Shown piece by piece: positions 6,033 through 11,915 of a stretch of 11,915 nucleotides of DNA. A program made the position numbers and the translations under genes. The stretch is taken from the NCBI GenBank assembly GCA_035623615.1, contig DASPTB010000306.1:1-11915 (forward strand). Reading direction: 5' to 3'. The DNA is from DASPTB01 sp035623615. Lineage in GTDB: Bacteria > Actinomycetota > UBA4738. Position 1 is the first letter of the stretch, and each line of letters starts with the position of its first letter. Under the pieces are notes generated by a model that saw nothing but the letters and a program-made list of their open reading frames with translations, ran no database searches and was not told where the DNA came from.

Positions 6033-8117
6033 ATGAACGTCTACGAGCCTGGCAGCATCCGAAACGTCCTGTTGGTCGGCCACAGCGGAACGGGGAAGAC
6101 GACGCTCCTCGAGGCCATGCTCTTCACCGCCGGGACCATCACGCGCATGGGCACGATCGAAGACGGCAACACCATCTCCGACCACGACCCGGAAGAGGTT
6201 CATCGGGGCATCAGCGTCTCGCTGGCGATGGCGCCCGTCGAGTGGGAAGGCGTGAAGATCAACGTGCTCGACGCCCCCGGCTACGCGGACTTCGTCGGCG
6301 ACGTGCAGAGCGCGATCCGCGCAGCCGACTGCTGCCTGTTCGTCGTGTCCGCGGTGGACGGCGTCGAGGTCCAGCACGAGAGGGTCTGGGAACTCGCCGT
6401 CGAGGCCGGCATCCCCCGCGCGTTCGTCGTCAACAAGCTCGAGCGCGAGCGGGCGTCGTTCGAGCGGACGCTCGACGAGCTGCAGAAGGCGTTCGGGACG
6501 CAGGTTGGGCCCGTGCAGCTGCCGATCGGCGAGGAGCACGAATTCGCCGGCGTGCTCGACCTGCTCGGGCGCACCGCGTACCGCTACGCCGGCGCGCCGA
6601 AGGGGACGCAGGAGGAATGGCCGGACGACCTCGCGGCGAAGGCCGAGCCGTTCCGGGAGCGCCTCGCCGAGGCCGTCGCCGAGGCCGACGACTCGCTGCT
6701 GGAGAAGTACCTCGAGACCGGAGAGCTCTCGGCCGACGAGATCGTCGGCGGCGTCAAGGCCGGACTCGCGGCCGCACGCTTCGCGCCGGTGCTGGCCGCG
6801 GCCGCGACCACGCCGATCGGCGTCGACCGCCTGCTCACGTTCGTCGCCGGGGCCTTCCCCTCGCCGCTCGACCGCCCGCCCGTCGCCGTCACGACGAAGG
6901 ATGGGGCCGAGCAGGAGCGCTCGTGCGACCCGAGTGGGCCGCTGACCGCGCTCGTCTTCAAGACACTGTCGGACCCTTTCGTCGGGCGCATCAACTTGTT
7001 TCGCGTCTTCAGTGGAAAGGTGCGGCCCGACTCGGCCGTCTTCAACGCGACGAAGGGAACCGAGGAACGGCTCGGCCACCTCTTCTCCATGCGCGGCAAG
7101 GACCACGAGAACGTGGCCGAGGTTCCCGCCGGCGACATCGGAGCGGTCGCGAAGCTCGCGCACACGACCACCGGCGACACGCTCTCGACCAAGAGCGACC
7201 CCGCCACGCTCCCGCAGATCCAGCTGCCCGAGCCCCTGTACGCCGTGGCGATCGAGCCCAAGACGAAGGGGGACGAGGACAAGCTCTCGACGGCGATCGC
7301 ACGCATCCGCGAGGACGATCCGACCCTGCGTGTGGAGCGCTCGGCCGAGACGCACGAGACCGTGCTGTACGGCATGGGCGAGACGCACGTGGCGACGATG
7401 GTCGAGCGGATGAAGGCGAAGTTCGGCGTCGACGTCGTGACGCATCCCGCCAAGGTCGCGTACAAGGAGACCCTCAAGGGAAGCGCGAAGGCGCAGGGGC
7501 GCCACGTCAAGCAGTCGGGCGGCCACGGGCAGTACGGCATCGCGTGGATCGAGGTCGAGCCGCTCCCGCGCGGCGGCGGATTCGAGTTCGTCGACAAGAT
7601 CTTCGGGGGCGCGATCCCGCACCAGTTCATTCCCTCGGTCGAGAAGGGAATCGTCAAGCAGATGCAGGACGGCGTCCTGACGCCGTATCAGATGGTCGAC
7701 GTGCGGGTGACGCTCTACGACGGGAAGTTCCACACCGTGGACTCGTCCGACATGGCGTTCCAGATCGCGGGGTCGCTCGCCATCAAGGAGGCGGCCGCCC
7801 AGGCGGGGGTCTCGCTGTTGGAGCCGATCGTTCAGGCGGAGGTCATCGTTCCCGAGTCGCAGACCGGAGACGTCATCGGCGACCTGAACGCCAAGCGCGG
7901 GCGTGTCCTCGGGATGGAGACGACCGGGTCGGGCAAGCAGCGTATCAAGGCGATGGTGCCGCAAGCCGAGATGACGCGCTACGCGATCGACCTCCGCTCG
8001 ATGACCGGGGGCCGGGGCGTCTTCACAATGACGTTCGACCACTATGAAGAGGTGCCGGCGCACCTCGCCGACAAGATCATCGCCGAGGCGCAGCAGGAGA
8101 AGCAGGAAGCGCGCTGA
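6033..8117 (+). CDS. fusA2: Elongation factor G-like GTPase (EF-G2 type)
   Basis: This is a 694-residue translational GTPase with the full five-domain EF-G layout. It belongs to the EF-G2-like branch, whose job on the ribosome is unclear and which is generally not the main translocase. The G domain has a P-loop GHSGTGKT (16-23). The G2 region reads RGISV with Ser61 in place of the usual Thr. The G3 region reads DAPGYADF (80-87), with Tyr84 where canonical EF-G has the catalytic His. The G4 region reads NKLE (134-137) instead of NKxD. Domain II starts near 305 (SGPLTALVFKTLSDPFVGRI). Domains IV and V contain VKQSGGHGQYG, TLYDGKFHTVDSSDMAF, DLRSMTGGRGVFTM and FDHYEEVP. The ATG at 6033 has GAGGGA (6021-6026) six bases upstream. 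It is monocistronic, between two genes of opposite strand, and its C-terminus KQEAR runs to a hairpin shared with the convergent gene. Confidence 0.92.
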   Translation: MNVYEPGSIRNVLLVGHSGTGKTTLLEAMLFTAGTITRMGTIEDGNTISDHDPEEVHRGISVSLAMAPVEWEGVKINVLDAPGYADFVGDVQSAIRAADCCLFVVSAVDGVEVQHERVWELAVEAGIPRAFVVNKLERERASFERTLDELQKAFGTQVGPVQLPIGEEHEFAGVLDLLGRTAYRYAGAPKGTQEEWPDDLAAKAEPFRERLAEAVAEADDSLLEKYLETGELSADEIVGGVKAGLAAARFAPVLAAAATTPIGVDRLLTFVAGAFPSPLDRPPVAVTTKDGAEQERSCDPSGPLTALVFKTLSDPFVGRINLFRVFSGKVRPDSAVFNATKGTEERLGHLFSMRGKDHENVAEVPAGDIGAVAKLAHTTTGDTLSTKSDPATLPQIQLPEPLYAVAIEPKTKGDEDKLSTAIARIREDDPTLRVERSAETHETVLYGMGETHVATMVERMKAKFGVDVVTHPAKVAYKETLKGSAKAQGRHVKQSGGHGQYGIAWIEVEPLPRGGGFEFVDKIFGGAIPHQFIPSVEKGIVKQMQDGVLTPYQMVDVRVTLYDGKFHTVDSSDMAFQIAGSLAIKEAAAQAGVSLLEPIVQAEVIVPESQTGDVIGDLNAKRGRVLGMETTGSGKQRIKAMVPQAEMTRYAIDLRSMTGGRGVFTMTFDHYEEVPAHLADKIIAEAQQEKQEAR

Positions 8118-8133
8118 CCGGCCGCTAGGCCGG
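8118..8133. terminator. Hairpin between the convergent EF-G-like and GGDEF genes
   Basis: CCGGCC (8118-8123) and GGCCGG (8128-8133) form a perfect 6-bp stem with a GCTA loop. The stem starts at the base after the EF-G-like stop codon, and the loop and distal arm contain the GGDEF gene's stop codon and last bases. The placement suggests a bidirectional terminator for both convergent genes, although no T-tract follows on either strand. Confidence 0.45.
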
Positions 8134-9732
8134 CGAGCCCGCGAACACGAGCTTCAGGCCGGTGCGCTTCGCCTGGTACAGGGCCGCGTCGGCGGCGCGG
8201 AACAGGTCCAGCGAACTGTCGCCGTCGTCGGGGTAGAGCGCGATCCCGAAGCTCGCGTCGAGCCCGCGCGTGCGCGCGCGCACGCGCTCGTTGAACGTCT
8301 TCGACAGGCGTCGGAGCGCGATGGGGGCACCCTCCCGGCTCGCCTCGGGCAGCAGCAGGGCGAACTCGTCGCCCCCGATCCGGAAGACGCGGTCGCTGCC
8401 GCGCGTGCCCTCGGTGAGGACGGCCGCGACCTGCTGCAGCGCGACGTCGCCGGCCGGATGCCCGTCGCGGTCGTTCAGCTCCTTGAAGCCGTCCAGGTCG
8501 CAGATCATCAGCGCGAACGTGTGCCCGTAGCGGCTCGACCGGTCGATCTCGGCGTCGAGCTCGTGGATGAACGCCCGGCGGTTGAGCAGTCCGGTGAGCG
8601 GGTCGTGGTCGGCGAGGAACCGTAGCTCATCCATCCGCGCGGCCTGTGACAGCGCCGCCGTCGCCTGGTCCGCGAACAGCCGAAGTGCCTGCAGCGTTTG
8701 CCGGGACGGCAGCAACCGGTCGAGCGGGTCGTCGACCCAGATGCGGCCGGCGAGCTCGCCGTCGGGACCGTGCAGGGGGACGAAGAGCCAGTGGTTGTTC
8801 CAGGCGCGGGAGCCTTGGCCGCTGAGACTCGACACGTACCGGGGCCGCGGACGCGGCATGCGCTGCAGCCCTTCCGCTTCCGGCAGCAGGTAGCAGCCGC
8901 CGATCTCGAACTGCGGCGCCATCAGCGAACGGACCTCGTCGAGGTCCGGCGCCTGCTGCAGGTGCGGGTCGTCGGGACGCCAGCCGGCCGACGCGCGGGT
9001 CACCAGCTTCCCGGTCTCGGGGTCGACGAGCTCGATGGCAACGCGGTCGAATCCGAGCGCCGAGGCGATGCCCTCGCAGACCCCCTCCAGCACCGCATCG
9101 GCCGAACGCTTGTCCGCGAGCTTCGACGAGATGTCGAGCAGGTGCTCGAGGGCGCGCCGGTGACGCGCGAGGTCGGTCCCCTCCTGCGCCGCCTCGATCG
9201 CGACGGCGGCGTGCGCCGCAACGGCCACCAGCACTGCCAGCTCGTCGTCGGTCGGGCGGCGCCCGCTCACCGGCTCGCCCACACTCATGATCCCGAGCAG
9301 GTGTCCGTCGGTGTGGCGGAACGGCACGAAGAGCTCGTCCTCCGCGTGCCACGCGTCGGGGTCCGCGGAGGTCGGCAGGTCGGGGACGAAGCGCGCGCCG
9401 TGCTCGCTCCAGTCGAAGTCGCCTTCGCGGATGTGGTACGCGCCTCTGCGGTTGTAGCGTTCGTCCAGCACGCGCCGCCACACGTCCCACCCGTACGTGG
9501 CGCCCATGAGCGTGTGCCGAACCTCGTCGCCGCCCTCGACCGCTGCGACGACGAAGTCGTCCCAGGCGGGACGGTAGACGTTCAGCACGACGACGCGGAA
9601 CCCGAGGGAGTCCTTCACGGCGCGCGCCACCTTGGCGAGCAGCGTCGTCAGATCCGCCTCGGAGCGGACCAGGCGGGTCACCTCGAGCAGGCCGCGAATG
9701 CGGGCGAGCGTGGTCAGGTCGTCGTTCGACAT
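8125..9732 (-). CDS. GAF-GAF-GGDEF diguanylate cyclase
   Basis: This 535-residue protein is predicted to be cytosolic, with no membrane segment seen. It probably makes cyclic di-GMP from two GTP in response to a signal bound by its GAF domains. The first GAF-like domain covers about 20-182, with DELFVPFRHTDGHLLGIMSV at 132-151. The second covers about 195-362, with NNHWLFVPL and GELAGRIWVDDPL. The GGDEF domain runs from about 370 to 530. Its parts are DHDPLTGLLNRR at 375-386, the metal-binding CDLDGFKELND at 411-421 and an intact GGDEF at 453-457. An RxxD inhibitory site (R444-D447) lies five residues ahead of GGDEF, so product inhibition by c-di-GMP is likely. No EAL or HD-GYP domain follows. 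The ATG at 9732 has GAGG (9740-9737) four bases upstream. The ligand cannot be deduced; no haem or bilin-specific residues were recognised. The gene stands between the HIT and EF-G-like genes and probably forms its own unit. Confidence 0.92.
   Translation of the reverse strand: MSNDDLTTLARIRGLLEVTRLVRSEADLTTLLAKVARAVKDSLGFRVVVLNVYRPAWDDFVVAAVEGGDEVRHTLMGATYGWDVWRRVLDERYNRRGAYHIREGDFDWSEHGARFVPDLPTSADPDAWHAEDELFVPFRHTDGHLLGIMSVGEPVSGRRPTDDELAVLVAVAAHAAVAIEAAQEGTDLARHRRALEHLLDISSKLADKRSADAVLEGVCEGIASALGFDRVAIELVDPETGKLVTRASAGWRPDDPHLQQAPDLDEVRSLMAPQFEIGGCYLLPEAEGLQRMPRPRPRYVSSLSGQGSRAWNNHWLFVPLHGPDGELAGRIWVDDPLDRLLPSRQTLQALRLFADQATAALSQAARMDELRFLADHDPLTGLLNRRAFIHELDAEIDRSSRYGHTFALMICDLDGFKELNDRDGHPAGDVALQQVAAVLTEGTRGSDRVFRIGGDEFALLLPEASREGAPIALRRLSKTFNERVRARTRGLDASFGIALYPDDGDSSLDLFRAADAALYQAKRTGLKLVFAGSPA
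8266..8287. repeat. 22-bp perfect palindrome of alternating purine-pyrimidine inside the GGDEF gene
   Basis: Positions 8266-8287 read the same on both strands and alternate purine and pyrimidine throughout, built from GC steps with one GT and one CA step. The stretch encodes part of the segment NERVRARTRGLD after the GGDEF motif. Such sequence can adopt Z-DNA or extrude a cruciform under negative supercoiling. Codon choice for a run of Arg and Ala codons in GC-rich DNA may produce it by chance. Confidence 0.5.
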
Positions 9733-9819
9733 CGTGCCTCGTGGCGGGTCGTCTCACTTGCAGGTATCGGCCGCGCGCGCCGATCGGGTGAGAGCGACCG
9801 GCCGATCCTCAGGAACCCC
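9733..9819 (-). promoter_or_regulatory. Gap between HIT gene and GGDEF gene, with overlapping inverted repeats
   Basis: This 87-base gap follows the HIT stop codon and precedes the GGDEF gene. It holds two inverted repeats that share bases and so could not form together. ATCGGC (9766-9771) pairs with GCCGAT (9779-9784), and GATCGG (9782-9787) pairs with CCGATC (9802-9807). One may serve as a terminator for thrS-HIT and the other may lie in the leader of the GGDEF gene. No U-tract and no clear promoter hexamer are visible. Confidence 0.3.
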
Positions 9820-10299
9820 TCAGAAAAGGGGCCGGAGCTTGGCGTAGGTGTCCGCGAGCAGCTCGGGGAGCACCCTGGTCTCGCCGACGATCGGCATGAA
9901 GTTGGTGTCGCCGCCCCATCGGGGGACGACGTGCCAGTGGATGTGTCCGGGGACCCCGGCCCCGGCCGCGCGCCCCAGGTTCATGCCCAAGTTGAAGCCG
10001 TGCGGCTCCATCGCCTCCTTCAGCACCGCCACCGACCGGCGCAGGAGTCCGTCGCAGTCGGCCGACTCCTCCGGCGTCACGTCCTCCAGGTCGGCCACGT
10101 GGCGAAACGGCGCCACGAGCAGATGGCCGGGGTTGTAGGGATAGATGTTGAGGCACGCGAAGGCGCTCGTCGCCCTGGACAGGATGAAGAAGCGATCGTC
10201 CTGCGCCGCCGCGGGCTCTGAACAGAGGAAGCACTCGCCGTCGCCCCGGGTGGCCGTCCGAATGTACTCCATCCGCCAGGGCGTCCAGAGCCGCTCCAT
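9820..10299 (-). CDS. HIT-family protein (probable diadenosine polyphosphate phosphorylase/hydrolase)
   Basis: This 159-residue histidine-triad protein probably cleaves dinucleoside polyphosphates such as Ap4A, which aminoacyl-tRNA synthetases make as by-products. The N-terminus MERLWTPWRMEYI is typical of the actinobacterial group that includes the mycobacterial Ap4A phosphorylase Rv2613c. CFLC at 23-26 gives a Cys pair that may bind zinc. The nucleotide-binding block YPYNPGHLLVAPFRHV spans 53-68, GFNLGMNLG spans 101-109, and the triad GHIHWHVVP has H119, H121 and H123. The ATG at 10299 lies eight bases after the thrS stop with only a weak ribosome-binding site, so it is likely read from the thrS transcript. 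The same thrS-HIT pairing occurs in mycobacteria. It may remove Ap4A formed by ThrS; this is inference. Whether it phosphorolyses or hydrolyses cannot be told from sequence. Confidence 0.9.
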   Translation of the reverse strand: MERLWTPWRMEYIRTATRGDGECFLCSEPAAAQDDRFFILSRATSAFACLNIYPYNPGHLLVAPFRHVADLEDVTPEESADCDGLLRRSVAVLKEAMEPHGFNLGMNLGRAAGAGVPGHIHWHVVPRWGGDTNFMPIVGETRVLPELLADTYAKLRPLF

Positions 10300-10307
10300 C
10301 GGCGTGC

Positions 10308-11915
10308 CTAGACGAGCATCTCGAGGTCGGCCGGCTCGAGTGCGCGCGAGCGCGCCTCCTCGCTCGCGGCCTCCACGAACCGGTCGAAAGGCACGCCGCG
10401 AACCTCCTTGCCTTCGCGCTCGCGGACCGCCACGGTTCCCTCCTCGATCTCCGTGTCGCCGACGACGAGTGTGTACGGGACCTTCATCAGCTGCGCGGCG
10501 CGGATCTTCTTCGGGACGGTTTCGCGGCTGTCGTCGACGCCGGCCCGCAGCCCGGCCTCGCGGAGCCGCTCGGCGAGCGCCGCCGCATGGGCCGTGTGCC
10601 GATCCGCCACGGGGACGACCCGGACCTGCTCGGGCGCAAGCCACAAGGGAAACGCGCCCGCGTAGTGTTCGATGAGCACACCGCTGAAGCGCTCGAGCGT
10701 TCCAAGGATCGCGCGGTGGATCATCACGGGACGGTGCCGCTCGTTGTCCTCGCCGACGTATTCCATCTCGAAGCGCTCCGGCAGCCCGAAGTCGCACTGC
10801 ACCGTGGTCAGCTGCCACTGGCGGCCGATCGCGTCGGCGAAATGGAAGTCGACCTTCGGGCCGTAGAACGAGCCCTCCCCCTCCGCCTCGGTGTAGGGCA
10901 GGCCGCTCTTCTCGAGCGCTTGGCGCAGCGCACCGGTCGCGCGCTCGGCCATCTCGGGCGTCACGATCGACTCGCCCGGCAGGAGCGAGAGCGTGACCTT
11001 CGGATCCTTGAACCCGAACGTCGCGTGGATCTCCTGCGTCAGCTCGAAGACGCGCAGGACTTCGTCCACGAGCTGCTCCTCGGTGCAGATGATGTGCGAG
11101 TCGTCCTGGGTCCCGCCGCGGATGCGCATGAGCCCGTGCAGCGTTCCCAGCCGCTCGTGCCGATAGATCGTGCCGAGCTCCGCGAGGCGCATCGGCAGGT
11201 CGCGATACGACCGCGTCTGCGACTTGTAGATCAGGACGTGGAACGGGCAGTTCATCGGCTTCACGTAGTAGTCGCCCTGCTCGTCGCGCATCGGCGGGTA
11301 CATGTTCGCGGCGAACTTCGCGAGGTGGCCCGATGTCTCCCATAGGACCGACCGGGCGATGTGCGGCGTCACGACCAGGTCGTAGCCTCGTGCCAGGTGC
11401 AGGTCGCGGACGTAGTCCTCCAGCGCCTTGCGGAATGCTCCCCCGCGCTGGTGCCAGACCCACAGGCCCGGCCCGAGCTCCTCGGGCGACGAGAACAGGT
11501 CCAGCTGGCGGCCGAGTTTGCGGTGATCGCGCCGCTCGGCCTCTTCCAGACGGTGCAGGTAGGCGTCCAGGTCGGCCGGCGTCGCCCAGGCCGTCCCGTA
11601 GATGCGCTGCAGTTGCGCGCCCCGCTCGTCGCCCCGCCAGTACGCCCCTGCCAGCGACAGCAGCTTGAAGGCGCCGATCCGGTTGGTCGACGGGACGTGC
11701 GGCCCCCTGCAGAGGTCGGCCCACCCGTCGTTGCGATACACCGAGAACGTCTCGCCGAGCGCGCCCTCCCCCGCGTCGGCTCCCTCGATGATCTCCTTCT
11801 TGTAGGGCTGGTTCGCGAACAACTCGAGCGCCGCGTCCCTGGAGAGCTCCTCTCGCACGAATGGTTGGGCGCCCGAGACGATGGCGCGCATCCGCTTCTC
11901 GATCCGCTTCAGGTC
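10308..11915 (-). CDS. thrS: Threonine-tRNA ligase, C-terminal ~535 residues (5' end outside window)
   Basis: ThrS charges tRNA-Thr with threonine in the cytosol using ATP. The frame is open to the window edge, beginning DLKRIEKRMRAIVS, and by alignment with E. coli ThrS about 110 N-terminal residues are missing, including the TGS domain and the HxxxH part of the editing site. Visible are CRGPH of the editing domain (C69, H73 in fragment numbering) and motif 2 IYRHERLGTLHGLMRIRGG. The three zinc ligands are C223 (MNCPFH), H274 (DDSHIIC) and H400 (MIHRAILGTLERF), with spacings of 51 and 126 as in the E. coli enzyme. The anticodon-binding domain starts near VRVVPVADRH and includes DDSRETVPKKIRAAQL. 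The stop codon TAG at 10310-10308 is eight bases before the HIT start. All visible catalytic parts are intact. Any T-box or leader control would lie outside the window. Confidence 0.97.
   Translation of the reverse strand, partial: DLKRIEKRMRAIVSGAQPFVREELSRDAALELFANQPYKKEIIEGADAGEGALGETFSVYRNDGWADLCRGPHVPSTNRIGAFKLLSLAGAYWRGDERGAQLQRIYGTAWATPADLDAYLHRLEEAERRDHRKLGRQLDLFSSPEELGPGLWVWHQRGGAFRKALEDYVRDLHLARGYDLVVTPHIARSVLWETSGHLAKFAANMYPPMRDEQGDYYVKPMNCPFHVLIYKSQTRSYRDLPMRLAELGTIYRHERLGTLHGLMRIRGGTQDDSHIICTEEQLVDEVLRVFELTQEIHATFGFKDPKVTLSLLPGESIVTPEMAERATGALRQALEKSGLPYTEAEGEGSFYGPKVDFHFADAIGRQWQLTTVQCDFGLPERFEMEYVGEDNERHRPVMIHRAILGTLERFSGVLIEHYAGAFPLWLAPEQVRVVPVADRHTAHAAALAERLREAGLRAGVDDSRETVPKKIRAAQLMKVPYTLVVGDTEIEEGTVAVREREGKEVRGVPFDRFVEAASEEARSRALEPADLEMLV

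Noticed and set aside
5916..8063. A 715-codon open frame antisense to the EF-G-like gene
   Set aside because: The translation is rich in Arg, Leu, Val, Asp and Gly with no family motifs. The opposite strand encodes a complete EF-G-like protein. This is the usual mirror frame in GC-rich coding DNA.
8698..10221. A 507-codon plus-strand frame across the GGDEF and HIT genes
   Set aside because: It has no motifs, crosses two well-supported genes on the other strand, and is typical mirror-frame sequence.
9820..11724. A 634-codon frame running from inside thrS into the HIT gene
   Set aside because: The upstream portion is the wrong frame of thrS. HIT similarity begins only at the MERLWTPWRMEYI start at 10299.
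1..11915. tRNA, rRNA, CRISPR, insertion sequence or phage genes
   Set aside because: No repeat arrays, transposase motifs, tRNA-like cloverleaf segments or rRNA signatures were noticed on either strand.
11881..11915. The ATG at 11891 as the thrS start
   Set aside because: The frame stays open upstream, and DLKRIEKRMRAIVS matches the interior of ThrS just before the QPF and ELS blocks. The true start therefore lies beyond the window.

Overview
The window is GC-rich chromosomal DNA, with third codon positions almost all G or C. It is packed with bacterial housekeeping genes, most of them on the minus strand. A PimA-like mannosyltransferase, a PatA-like acyltransferase and a PgsA-like membrane protein occur in the order thrS - HIT - pgsA - patA - pimA - pdxS. 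This points to Actinomycetota, because it is the order I recall around Rv2614c-Rv2606c of Mycobacterium tuberculosis. Several extra genes and the divergence of the proteins suggest a lineage outside the well-studied Actinomycetes. That placement is inference.

Layout, left to right. Positions 1-118 (minus) hold the first 39 codons of pdxS. A short divergent gap then leads to a small plus-strand gene for a two-helix membrane protein (316-594). On the minus strand follow a membrane-anchored DUF3048 protein (639-1673), an HtpX-like M48 metalloprotease (1783-2703), LemA (2708-3259), a PimA-like glycosyltransferase (3312-4412), a PatA-like acyltransferase (4409-5365) and a degenerate PgsA-like membrane protein (5362-5913). 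The last three overlap by stop/start sharing. With lemA and htpX directly behind them they look like one five-gene transcript. A plus-strand EF-G-like GTPase (fusA2 type, 6033-8117) diverges from this block. It converges on a GAF-GAF-GGDEF diguanylate cyclase (8125-9732, minus). The right end carries a HIT-family nucleotide hydrolase or phosphorylase (9820-10299) and the 3' part of thrS (10308-11915), both minus.

The central block would build phosphatidylinositol mannosides at the cytoplasmic membrane: PimA adds mannose and PatA acylates it. LemA and HtpX may add membrane-protein quality control to the same transcript. The protein in the PI-synthase (pgsA) position has kept the fold-like context but lost most of the catalytic aspartates. 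The enzyme that makes the lipid substrate must then lie elsewhere, or this protein has another role. The EF-G-like protein differs from canonical EF-G at several G-box residues. No mobile element, CRISPR array, tRNA, rRNA or recognisable riboswitch was seen. No stretch above 300 bases lacks a gene; the longest gap is 119-315.
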